In this document: positions 49,649 to 61,700 of the stretch, piece by piece
Position numbering within the stretch: the first letter of the stretch is position 1
How the letters are laid out: each line of letters opens with the position of its first letter
NCBI GenBank assembly: GCA_023238725.1
Contig: CM041553.1
Span: forward strand, 8,269,001-8,333,000
DNA from: Scortum barcoo
Lineage: Eukaryota; Chordata; Actinopteri; Centrarchiformes; Terapontidae
Direction of reading: 5' to 3'
DNA: 64,000 bases
Notes under the pieces: generated by a model
What the model saw: the letters and a program-made list of their open reading frames with translations, nothing else
Database searches by the model: none
Told to the model about the DNA's origin: nothing
Made by a program: the position numbers and the translations under genes

Positions 49649-52154
49649 GATGGCATGTGAGTCTTGTCTCCCAGTTGCCAGCTGGAAGCCATTCACTGTT
49701 CAACCCTGAGCTCAAAGTTACTGAAACCATAACAAATGCCTTGACTTCCAAGTCAAGGCCCTTCTATCTATCACAGTATCTCTCGTGTTGAACTCCAAGA
49801 CACCCCCCCTCCTCTCATGTCTTTACCAGTTGCATCCCTCCTTAGCTACTTGTGTTGCTTATGGGACTTCTACTGTAATGTGTTCAATATTTCCTGTTTC
49901 AACTCTCAATGAAGAACTGGACCTAAAAAATCAGTGAGACTTTCTACACAGCACAATGGCTCCAAAAATCACCTGTTTCCCTTTGCTGAGCGGAGGGAGG
50001 TGCAGAGCATGCAGGGGCAGAGGCCAGGACTGGGCCGGCGCTGTTGGGTGATACAAATAAGCTGATAGGCTGCCAGTGGTTTTTCTTCTACTTGCTTTGC
50101 CTCGCCACAAGGACAATTCCACTTGAATGTTGATGTCTTCAGCCCTGTGTAGCAGCTGAACTGTACTGTAACGCTGAGAGGACTTTTCTGTACGAACAAG
50201 ACAAAGGCCGACACCGTATGCATTTGGCATGTTTGTATTTTGGTGGTGAGTGCGATGGTGTGAGCAAAAGGCTGTCTGTGCCAATTTGGTTTGGTCAGAT
50301 GAACAAAATAATGGATGTACGACCAAAAGAAGCTCTACATCTGGCTGTGATTGCCACAGTGTGCGCAGGCTGGCTGGCCGAACTTGTCTGATTTTTAGTC
50401 AGGCTTGTTTGATGTCCGCCTGCACACTGCAGCTGGTCAACAGTGTCATGTGATTTAGTTCTGGGTTTGTCCTTGTCCAGTGTTTTTGATTTACCTCTTG
50501 TTTGTCAGCTGCCTCTGCAATCTACATGCTCCTCTTGATGGTACGCACGTTGTTTACCAGACCTCAAGTGGTTAAGTGTACGGGCATTTAATCAGAGAGC
50601 AAGGTTCAAGGTTTTGACCCCAGATTTGATTTTAGGTGCAGCTTTGCCACTTAATTATTGGAAAACTAATAAGAACATGTGGTTTGCTTTTTGAAATGGC
50701 ATTTCCACCAGCTGGAGGCGTTTACAAGACATAAGGGGAACAGATATAATATGCCATAAAGCGATAATAACTCTTTGGCAGTAAACTTAAAATACATGGC
50801 CTGCAGTGAATCACATTACATCTTTGACAAGTTGCCACTGATGGTGTTTTTGAGGGCGGTTTAGCAGAGCAGCTTGGTCTGCTTGCAATGATCAAACTGG
50901 TGCTTCTGTTTGGTCGTCATGTTTTTGGACTATAGCAGCAGCCTATAAATAAAACTGCTGGATGTTCCTGGAGCCAGAAGCTTTTCTTCTAATGGGATCA
51001 AAGTCGACCCAACTGGATTGACGTTTTTTGAATGGACTGAACAACCAGCTGAAATGGTCATCAGAGCCTCACACTCTTGCAAGCAGGACTTAAAAGAATT
51101 GATTATGAGGCATTAAACCCCAATATATTGATCTTGGTGGTAAAGTTGTTTTAATCGTGATTCAGACACAGATGATTGTAATAGTTTGCTTTGCTTTTAT
51201 TGTAATCATATATAAACTGTTACTATAAATTGTTCTACTATATCTAATATATTTAATTTAAAACTCCAGAAAGTGCAAGTTATTATTTGACCTAATCCTT
51301 AATTCTGTATATATTGCCATTATTTTATGGATGACGTATGCCATTGTTGAAATAAACTCTGATGTGATTGACTTAAAGACCCAAGTGGTAAGTATCATCG
51401 TTTTCATTTTGAGGTTAGGGTTAGTTTCTGCTTCAGTCGTATGGAAACAAAGGAAGGTTACAGCAAAAACATTTATAAAATGAATACCTAATGATTACCT
51501 AATTGTAAGATTTAACAAGTACTTGAAGTGTAATGTTGACATTTAAATACCACTGAATTCTGAGCATTGAAATATTGCATATTGATTATTATTATTGTTT
51601 ATGGTACAGGTTTTATACTTGATTTTGGTGTCTGACTTTCACCAGTCCAACTTGAGCAATTGAATAAATTACTTTGAGAAACTTAAAGTTTTTAAGAAAG
51701 CTTTGATAAGAAAGCCTGGGCAGAGAGCAGGTCTCTGCGGATACAGACACCAACACACATTTCTAGTGGCTCATGATTGAGATTTTTTATGAGTTTATAC
51801 TTTTTTTTTTTCTTTCAGGAAAACCCTACAAAACACTACATTACTTTTAAATCAGACTCACAATCTTACTTATCCTGTATTCTGTTGCTTATAATATTCA
51901 GACAATATTTTGTATAACAATGGATCAAATGACTGAGTGAAAGCTGTTATAATGACAAATCAGCATTTATCATTTATCACTTCACTGCAGCTCTCAGCTC
52001 TGTAAGTGCTTTAACACAATTCAGCTCTTAGTTTTGGTTTTCAGGCCTGCAGCTGTTCTGGTTAACTCTCAACGCTCTCATCAGTGTTGTTTCCACACGT
52101 AGAAGGCGCCTGTTTACAGATTAAGTAACTGCACACTTACCTGCTCAGCACCAA
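49649..52154. other. 3' UTR of zfyve27 and intergenic DNA; no sfrp5 seen
   Basis: AATAAA at 50948-50953 and 51351-51356 are candidate transcript ends. No frizzled-type cysteine-rich or netrin-like exon was found, although SFRP5 lies between ZFYVE27 and GOLGA7B in mammals. Confidence 0.45.
51351..51356 (+). terminator. Candidate polyadenylation signal of zfyve27
   Basis: AATAAA about 1.7 kb after the stop, at the end of AT-rich sequence; a nearer AATAAA is at 50948. Confidence 0.35.
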
Positions 52155-52300
52155 ATAGGCCGCAGACAAAATTAGTAACTAGCTGGTGAATGCAGAGGAG
52201 CACTGCACAGCTAAAGAGCCAGATATCTCACTGAGGAGCCGGTGGAGACCAAAAACAGAGCGAAAAGAGGCTGAACGTTAGAGTTGTGACCACCTGGTGT
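52155..52300 (+). repeat. Interspersed repeat family A, copy 2
   Basis: AATTAGTAACTAGCTGGTGAA, CTAAAGAGCCAGATAT and GGAGCCGGTGGAGACC match the copies at 4.9 and 56.8 kb in the same order and orientation. A further short block, GTTTACCAAACAATCAGTT (52370), has a relative at about 30720. Confidence 0.7.
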
Positions 52301-52639
52301 AATCTTAATGTTGATCCACGTCTGTTTGACGTGTAAGTCAACTGCTTGCGAACACATTTGGCGTTGTAGTTTACCAAACAATCAGTTTTGAGCAGGTTTG
52401 AGGCCTGATTTTGCGCTCAAACACAATGGGCCTTTAATTCACATTTTCTCATGTCACAGCAGGAAATACACAACTTTGAATGATGAAAAAGAAAAAAAAA
52501 GGTTGATGTATTTACACCGAGCTGCTCAGGTTTCAGGCTCCTGCTGTTGGACACACTTTAACATAACACACCTTCCTGTGAAAGGCTGAAGTAACTGTCT
52601 TGTTTGAAGCTCACATGAGGCAGTAGAAAGGCTGATGAC

Positions 52640-52773
52640 CACCTCAACACTGTGCTGCTCTAAGCCCCGCCCCTCCTCCTCCTCCCCTGCCCCTCCCCCA
52701 ATCCGTCCCTGGTGTCCCACTAAAGCGATTTCAGCGCACGCAGGGACTCGTCCCCGCGGCTACGGATGGCAAC
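52640..52773 (+). promoter_or_regulatory. GC-rich promoter and 5' UTR of golga7b
   Basis: C-rich GC-box-like sequence (CCCCGCCCC near 52664) and CpG-rich sequence lead directly to the start codon at 52774. No TATA box is seen. Confidence 0.5.
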
Positions 52774-55189
52774 ATGGCGACAGAGGTAAGACACAGGCAC
52801 TGGTGTCTCTCTCTCATTTTTTTATTTTATTTTGTCCTTGCCGAGGTCGTGGTGTGGCCGCGGTGCTCCGTGTCGTCCTCCGCTGACTGAGAGCGGTCAG
52901 TGAGGGCACCGAGGCTCAGACTGAGCCCCTGCTGAAATCACTGCCGACGGCCGCGTCCTACATTATCATGCCAGCTCCGTCCGAAGGCATGGTCGGGTTT
53001 TCCCCCACCTCCTTTTCTGAAATTTTAAAGGGAAAACACACACACACACACACACAAACAGGAATAGTGAAAGTCAGCTGCGCTCCATGGAAACAGAAAT
53101 GGGGCAGAAACGGCGTCCTCCTCGACGTTAAGCTGTTTTGGTGAAAGCAGGTCTGTTTTTGTCTGCTGAGACGCCCCGTTAATCCGGTGACAGGCCACTG
53201 AGTGTGTGTGTGTGTGGATACTGACCACACACACTCTCAGCACCATGGACAGCAGCCCTGACCTTCCTCACTGCTCCTCCAGACTCCTCCGCCCCCACCT
53301 GTGCTTTGTTGTTTTTAAAAAAAGAAAAAAACAGAAAAGAAATTGATGTTTACCCAAAATACATTTCGACGCGCTCAACGTGTCCAGCAGCACAAACCCT
53401 GAAGATCAGAGAGGGGGAGATGAGAGTTTGAATGGCCTTTTCTCTTTTAATCAGTCTGCCTCTTCTCCCCTCCGCCTGATCGATCTGCTGTGAGCTGTAG
53501 TGAAATGTTGTCCCGTCTCCAGCAAGCTTTACTCCCCTGTAAGACCAGAGTGTGTGTGTAAAAGATAGTATGTCCGATGCTGGGCTCTGCTCCAACACAC
53601 AACAAAGCAGAAATGAGCGCAGACGCTGAGCCATAGAGTGATTGATCACATTTTGTCTGCCTCTCCTCCATCATCCTATACCTCTGGATCAGCCACTGTT
53701 TGTACACATTACGAGTGAACAGGTGCACAGAGGGATGGAGCCTCTCTCTGGGGACTCATTAAATGCATACTGTATCAAACCTCATTATATATATGTGTGT
53801 GTGTTTGTGTTTGATCCTCCACAGTTCCACAATCTTCAGGAGTTGAGGCACAGTGCGTCTCTGGCTAATAAAGTCTTCATCCAGAGAGACTACAGTGAAG
53901 GAACCACCTGCAAGTTTCAGACCAAGTTCCCCTCAGAGCTGGAGAGCAGGGTAACCACACATGCATTTGAATGTGTATTTGTAGCCATCACAGTACACTT
54001 GATGTGAATGTGAACACAAAAATTCAAGAACAATGCATGACAGAGACCTCTGTAACACTTCATTTTTATTCATTTATTTAATTAATGACATCAGCGTGTT
54101 GTGTGAGACACATACCTGCTCATAAAGACAGTGATGGAGGCCTTTTTCATCAAGTGTGATGAATGTCATCATTTTCTCTGTGTTGGAAGACATAATTGCT
54201 TAATTCAAAGCAATATGTGCTAATTCTTTTATTTAGTTATTCATTCAATCATTTGTAATTTATTATACTTATAGAAAAAGAGTCATTACAACAGTAATAC
54301 AGACATTAATTATCACATTTTTTTACTTTTGAAATCCCCTATAGATATTCATAAATACGTGAATACAACACACAAGAATGATCGGTAGTAGATAATGTGC
54401 AGATAAACAAGTTGCCCAGCAGACAGTAAAAAATGAATACATTACAAAAAGATCTCTGGAGAATACCAACAGTAGATTTTACAATATGTGCTCATTAATG
54501 ACAGAAAGAAATTGGCATGTTACCATCTGCTTTCCCAATGTTTCACATGCCTCTCCTCGTGTCTGCATCTCTACCAATCAAGTTTGAGCTTAACCAATCC
54601 TAACCCTGCCACTCACAACTCCGCACGTTTCTCCAGATTGAGCGGACGCTGTTTGAGGACACTGTAAAGACACTGAATAACTACTACGCAGAGGCGGAAA
54701 AGATAGGAGGCCAGTCCTACCTGGAGGGGTGTTTGGCCTGCGCTACAGCATATCTTATCTTCCTGTGCATGGAGACGCGCTATGAGAAGGTCAGACTGGT
54801 GAACCTGACACATTACAACGGTTTAGGGACGCTGATTAACATCTCTGGGATCATGTACCATTTGTCATTTTTCTCGTGTCTGTGTGTGTATTAGGTGTTG
54901 AAGAAGATTGCCAAGTACATTCAGGAGCAGAACGAGAAGATCTACGCTCCCAGGGGGCTGCTCATCACGGACCCCATAGAAAGAGGAATGCGTGTCGTAT
55001 CCTTACTCAGATTTTTAGGGCGCGAGTACACAAAGGCATTCATCTGTTCTGTTTGATTAACCACACTCCACGACAAATTCTTGGTCCCTAACAACTCTCC
55101 CGCAGATAGAGATCTCTATCTACGAAGACCGGGGCTCCAGCGGCTCCAGCTCAGGGAGCAGCTCTGTGTCTGGCAGCACGGCTCGATGA
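52774..55189 (+). CDS. golga7b: Golgin A7 family member B (ERF4-like palmitoyltransferase partner)
   Basis: Coding exons are 52774-52785, 53825-53950, 54637-54789, 54895-54996 and 55106-55189, all phase 0; the product is 158 residues. The first exon encodes only MATE in a good start context (AACATGG). The Golgin subfamily A7/ERF4 domain fills the protein: NLQELRHSASLANKVFIQRD, the cysteine block LEGCLACATAY (palmitoylation sites in the family), YEKVLKKIAKYIQEQNEKIY, and then ERGMRV joined to IEISIYEDR. The tail is Ser/Gly-rich (GSSSGSSSVSGSTAR). Family members bind DHHC palmitoyltransferases; the A7B form stabilises DHHC5 at the plasma membrane in mammals. I choose A7B over A7 because of the Ser/Gly tail and the neighbours zfyve27 and crtac1. 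The donor of the fourth exon (GTATCC) is slightly weak. Confidence 0.93.
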
Positions 55190-56744
55190 CTGGGTACTTT
55201 GTGACATCCATGTCCCACCCTGATCACTCACAGCCCTGGAGGAGAACTTCGGACAATGATGCTACGTCCAACACTTTACCCATACATCCCAAAGCTATGC
55301 TCACACAAAGGATTCACTAGCTTTTGTTGAAGAGAGGCATATTGCTCCTGACGTGCCATCACCTGCTTAAGTTGTTGCTTAAAACACTTTAGTTGTTAGT
55401 TGCAAGGCTATGTGCATGCGCTGACAAAGTCGTGCTCCTGTCAGATGCAATGTCTCAGTGAAAAGAAAAAAAAGACATTTTGCCAGTAATGCTTTGTGTG
55501 ATCGTACCGTCACCTTCCTCCCTGTCCTCTTTGAAGTTACCACAGCTGTGCGTCATCTGGTGGGTGAGAAAAGAGATGCAAGGATGTGAGAGAAAGAGGG
55601 AGGAAGGAAGTGCTTTGAGGGTGCAGTGAAGACCACAAGCCTCACCAAACCTCATACCTCAGCCACCACAGCCCCACCCCGATCACACTGGACCGCACCA
55701 GGAAACTGGACTGAACTCATCACTGTTAAACCCTGCATACCAGACGCTGGCTTTTTGAAGTGTCATCTGTAGCTCTGCCTGGGTTTCCAGATGTGAGCAA
55801 ATGTGAAAAGGATGCGCAGGTTTCTGAGTACAAAGTTTCACCTCCCCAGAGCGCAGATAAAGTGTGCAAAGAACCTCTCCCACCATCACTTCTGATGTAC
55901 ATCATGCTGTCTGGTCGCAGATGAACGTCATTCAGCCCGTCCATGTATATTATGTAGCAGATCTTCCATATTTCTCACGTGAAGCCTATATTGTATTTGT
56001 TAGGCACACAAACACAGACAGGTGCACAAATTAATAAGTACTAACCTCCCGGTTTCAATGAGTGAGACCGAATTCTTCCTAAATTTTGATTATGCAAAGA
56101 TGTACTGTGCATGAAATGCAGTAGTAAGTAGACAAAGGATGAGTCAAAAAGTCTTCCTGAATCTCGCCTGTAGTGTACGTGTTAAAATACACCAACCCTT
56201 CCTTGATTTCTGAACACACTTCCAAAGAACAACAGCTGCCAAACACCTGGCTCACAAATGTGAATGTGTCTCTTACTATGGTGACATTTTGTGCAAGACC
56301 AAACTTTTCGTACTGCTTGTTGTTTGATACACATGGCAATGAGGTATACTAAATGACTGGTGTCAAGTAAATACTGTTTCATCACAGCTGCACAGAGATT
56401 GTCTTTTTTGTTACTGAACTCTAAATCTACTAAACAGACCTTTACTATGGCAGGCAATTGGACTTGTCACAGCAGGAAAAGCATAGGCGTTTATAACATT
56501 AATCCTTACTACATTCAGGTGTGACATTAAGCCAGCATGCACAGTGGCAGCTGGAAGTGGGAAAATCCTGCAAAATCCTGCATATAATCTGAAAGGGACT
56601 GCATCAAAAATAATTTCCACTCTGCAGCTCCCCTGAGGTTTTTTGCATTTTTTAGCTCTTATGTTTTATGCAACTTTACCATTTTCTTTCAGTCAGTGGC
56701 AGCTGTTTTTAGTGTCAGAGATCTGATAAATCCACTGTTGGGGA
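55190..56744. other. 3' UTR of golga7b and intergenic DNA
   Basis: The 3' end of golga7b is not obvious, since no clean AATAAA follows closely. Open frames on the minus strand have no motif, and no EGF-like exon for crtac1 is visible. Confidence 0.45.
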
Positions 56745-56960
56745 TCTGTCCAGCAGACACTCAAAGTTAGCGACTAGCTGGGGAACATAGTGGAGCATTT
56801 AGCAACTAAAGAGCCACATATTTACCTCAGGAGCTGGTGGAGACCAAAAGCAGAGCTAAAAGAGAGTCACTATTAACAGGACTCCAAATGAATGATAATA
56901 TCGCTCTATAACTGCTGGATATTTAAACAAGCATCTCTTTGCTAAAACCTTAGCCGTAAC
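56745..56960 (+). repeat. Interspersed repeat family A, copy 3
   Basis: This is the most complete copy: AGTTAGCGACTAGCTGGGGAA, CTAAAGAGCCACATATTTA, GGAGCTGGTGGAGACC and AGAGCTAAAAGAGAGT, with the tail GATAATATCGCTCT and AACTGCTGGAT. Confidence 0.75.
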
Positions 56961-58181
56961 AGTTTAGTTTGGTGAATGTTTACTGTTTGTTCAGCTGCCC
57001 CCATGTAGCCTAAAAAACAATCATGGGTGCTTTAATGTTAATTACACCTGTATTTGACACACTACTAATGCTTTCACATTTAAAAACAGGCACAAGGATA
57101 TTTATTTAATGCACAGTAAGTCCTTTTCTCAAAAGACATGTTGACACAGTATGAAAAGTGTAGGCGTAAATGATATGATATGAAGGATGGCTGAATTAAT
57201 TTTGGCTGCATCAGATTCAGGGCCCTGATGTTGTTCATGCCGACTCACTGTCATAGCATACTGGGACACTTTAACAAAGCCATTATAAATGTTTTAGTAA
57301 CATCTATGACTTCCCCACTGAGTCACAATGTCTGCTGTGAAAAGGACCCAGTAATAATCAATGATAATGGTTTAAAAATACTGCATATATGAAAACATCA
57401 GACATGAGGGGGGGAAAAATTAGATCACATCTTTGATGTTGCTGACAAGCATGGGTGAGGAAAACTCCCTCATGTGTGCATACTTGACTGGATATACGAC
57501 ACTGCAGCTCTTTGAGCTGGGTAAAGCTCATGATACTGATCCCATGTTTTCAGTCTTCACTTAGGACATGCGGGGACTGCTGCATGCACTCAGCTCACTG
57601 CAGCGAATGGCTGTTCCATGTGTGTGGTGCTGGATTAAAGGCTGTCTTACTGTGTAATCATTACCCTCAAGACTACCATCCCCTGAGATCTGCCAGTGCA
57701 GAGAGCACCATGACGCACTGTATAAAAAACGCCTTAAAACAGGAGGCTTCAAACGCAGAGACAGAGGTGGAGTGGATGCCATCGTAAAATGGAGCCAACA
57801 CTGCATGAGTGGAGGGACAGAATAGAGGAAAACAAGAAAAAAAGGAGGAGGAGACAAGTAAAGGCAACATCAGATTATGACATAAGACATATGACAGACA
57901 CAATACAAATGTTTGAAACTGATGGCGACGGCAGTCACATACAAAGAAGATGGAGAAGAGGAGAGGTGTGCAAACACAGGGGACATGGGGGAATAAAGGA
58001 ACTTAATACCTTTCCTTTGTACAGAAAGCTAGTCTTTTTTGATTATTCCTGATTATTCCACAGTTCATGTGCTTCTTCTTTTTCAGCTGGCTGGCTGCAG
58101 GTTTTAATGAAAACACAGCTCAACAGATATGATTTTTATGTCCCTACGAAATGATGATCTTACCATTTTGATTTGTAGCAT
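56961..58181. other. Intergenic between golga7b and crtac1
   Basis: No gene is recognised. The Lys/Arg-rich open frame at 57789-58052 has no supporting homology that I know. Confidence 0.45.
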
Positions 58182-58201
58182 TTTATTCAAGGAGTTTTAT
58201 T
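58182..58201 (-). terminator. Paired polyadenylation signals of crtac1 (minus strand)
   Basis: Two AATAAA hexamers read on the minus strand at 58182-58187 and 58196-58201, about 600 nt beyond the last visible crtac1 coding exon. Confidence 0.5.
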
Positions 58202-58796
58202 CAGGGCACATAAAACTCATAACCAAGCAGTAAAGCAGTAAAATGAAATCATTAACAGTTAAAGAGAAATAAGAAACACAAAACTATTAAAACTACTCAT
58301 AGAGTAAAGAAAACAGCAAGGCCTCCAGCACCATCAGTCACATTATTGTTTTCCACTGCAACTTCTATTTCATTTCATGTGATTATCCTCACAGACCTGT
58401 AGAAACATAAACATTAAAGAAAATTAAATAAAAATATATATATATGTATATATAGTTTTATTAATTTTTGAGGCACATTAAAAAATGAATATAAAATATT
58501 TTCTTACTTGCACAGCGGCCATTCTTTACAGCAAAACCTTGACCACACTGGATAGAAAGAAGAAAGAAATTTATTGGAATTCAACCCAATATGTTGATTC
58601 ATTTCAATTTTACAGACAAACTGCTGCTAATCATCTGTGCCAGCACTCAATCAGTGACATTACTGACTGACAGAGTGCTGACGCGATGATCTTCTGTTGA
58701 TATTTGGTGGTAAAACTGTTTCCAATTGAATCCAACCGAACTTGACAGTGAAAGCGAAAGACCACCATCAAGGTCTGCCTGGAACATTACCGGTGC

Positions 58797-61700
58797 TCAT
58801 AATTCATGCCGTGGATCCGTTCTGCGTACCTGCGTGTCATTGGCAAGCACAGAGGTCTCCCCCTCACTGGGATAGGCCACCTCCACCACCGAGTTCATCT
58901 CAGCAGGCTGCAGGGTTTGAGTGGTGAAGCTGCCATCTGGCCAGGAGACCTCCAGTACCGTCACCTTGTCAGTTCCTGGGAGTTATGGGTAGAAAAATCA
59001 CTGAGCATCACACATCATTACAAGACGTAAACAAACCATTGCATCATTTTCTTGTGCATGTTATATGACATCACACGTTGAAGGAATAGTTGTGATTTGT
59101 GGAAATATTTGCTTGAGTCATGCCACTACTTTAAGTATGACGCTAGAACCATGAGGTGATGAGCTTAGTTTTTCTTAGCTTAGCAGGAAAACATAAAGAC
59201 TGACTCTGACTATTATAGAGTTGCAAGGAAACTAACGGACACTCTGCACAGAAATGCAGGGCGATGGATAATCTGTTAGTCAAGAAATCATTCCAGCACA
59301 TCCATTATCCATCCATCCATTATCTATACTGCTTATCCTGACATCTATCCTGCTTACCCTTATCCTGACTCAGGATCATGGCTGTGCTGGAGCCTGTCCC
59401 AGTTGTTTGTCCCTACTTCTTGTCCCTGCTAAACTAAGCTAAACTAATCTGGTATCAATCTTCCCATGTAACTCCCAGCAAGAGAGCAGCCTGGACTAAT
59501 GAAAACAAAGTGTAGATTTAGATTAACGCATGCTATTGAGTGTAACATCAATGCATAGTAGCTTTTATTTGATATATATGTTGGAGTGTCCCATTTTCTT
59601 TCATTGTCCATGAGTTATAGAGTGGAAAAGGAAGTTACCTAAACCAAAGTGTGCGACGGGCTCCATCTCACACAAGTACCCTGAGCCTCCGTCAATGATG
59701 CGTGTGTGAGCTCCACTCTGACCGGTGAAGGCTGTTACCTTGGCGCCCCGGGCAAAAGAGCCAAACTGGGTGCGAGGGATGACCCGCAGCCAGTTGTTGG
59801 TGGAGCCCTGAAGGGTTTGACAGTTTTAGGTCGTGGATCTTTAGGGCTCAGTTACTATAAATAAACATCAGTGGTGGAAGGTGACTAAGTGGACTTACTC
59901 AAATACTGTTCTTAAATCCAGTTTTGAAATACTTGAATTTCCATTTTATGCTACTTAATATTTCAACTCCACAACAGGAAACATTATCCTACTTACTCCA
60001 CAACATTTATCTGACAGGTGGAGTTAATTTTCAGATTCATGTTTTAAATTTAATCTATTAATCTAGATCTAATCTAGATAGTATAAAATTAAACTGATGC
60101 ATCAGTATGAACAATCTAATAATATCCTGTATAATATCACTCACAGGAGACATTTTACTGCAGAACAAGTACTTCTGTTTTTGTATATTTAACTGCAAAT
60201 ACCTTGAATTAAGGATTTGTACTTGTTTTCCCATTTCTGTATTGCTACTTTTACTTTTTACTGAATGCTTTATCCACCACTGATAAACACACACGCGCAC
60301 ACATGCACATACACACCTGTGTAACCTTGAAGACAGAGATTGGCTGCTGGGCACTCTCTCCATGTGCCAGCAGCAGGTCCAGCTGTCCGTCCCCATCCAA
60401 ATCTGTCACAGTGCCACCTGTCCAAACCAGAGAGACAGCGAGCTTTAACGGCACTGACCTACATAATGACTCCACGGCGCTGTTTATCTGGCAGCTGTGT
60501 GCGTCTGTAAATCTCAGACGTGTCACATATCCACATTTTGAGAAGAAAACTGATGAAAAGTTCAGAGAGTTCAGAGATGGCTGACCTGTTCCTCGCCCCT
60601 GTGGCTCTGCAGCATCTCCCACATTAAGCTCCTGGATCAGAGGGTCTGCACCAGTTCTCCTCGACACCCTGCAAACAAATACACAGTCTATAAAATAATG
60701 TAATAATAATGTAAATGATAATTCAGGATGGGTTTTACTCCTAGATGTAATCTAATAATTTGATGCTTGTCATTTGACCTCGGGTTTGCATAATAATTGA
60801 AATGTTACCTGAACAGCCTGTTAGGGGCATTGCCTCTGTAAGCAATATTGTTGAAAAACACCTCCAGCTCCTTGTCATTGTCGAAGTCGGCAGCGATGAC
60901 TGTGCGAATAGGTGATGGAGTTGCAAATCCTCCACTGGCGATGTTCTGCGCAATAGAATACCCACTTAAGGTTAGTCAAGCTCTTTCCATCTTACAGAGT
61001 TTTTTGGTGTGTCGCCAACTTTCACTTCATTTTCCACCACCCTCCTGATTTCCTCTCTTACCCGGAATTTAGAGTCGCCGCCTTGCAGGAAAAGTCTGTG
61101 TGGGCCGTTCCAGTTGCCGTACACAATGTCTGTCTTTCCGTCACCATTGAAGTCAGCTAGTGCTACTCCTCTGCCATGCTGGTACCGGTCCTCCACACCT
61201 TCAGACACAAGCTGAAAGCCTTAGTGCTGCGAGTGCTCGGAAAAGTAATATGAACTGTATTTGGACAGGTAGTCTTTTTAAAACCCCTGTGTAGGATTGG
61301 GAAATTTCCAACACTAGCGACTCCTAGTGGTGGTATCAAAAAAGACACACTGGCAGACAGCAGTACAATGAAGCTCACATGGCTAAGACTAGTAGGCCTG
61401 GAAATATAAGAGGACTTAAAATTGAATATTTGGTGTGAATCTAAAAGTATAAACTTTGGAAGCCCTACAGTTGCCTCAGGAACTAATAACTCTACTCAAA
61501 GACTACTTTTAAATCAAAGTATTTCTCCACTTCCTGTTTCACACTCACCTGCCTGTCTGGCCATATCAACAAAGGTCCCGTCTCCATTATTCTTAAACAG
61601 GAAGTTGGGGCCATTCTCGTTGTCACAGAAAATGTCCGACCTGGACTGGCTCAGGATCGGTCCGACCACGACACCACGCCCACCTGTGCGACAAGCAAAC

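Noticed and set aside
57789..58052. Lys/Arg-rich open frame with a WRDRI-like block, considered as a LINE C-terminus
   Set aside because: The similarity is too short and the residues around it do not match any family I can name.
60251..60667. 138-codon minus-strand frame as a separate protein
   Set aside because: It is two crtac1 exons (60668-60586 and 60417-60317) read through the intron between them.
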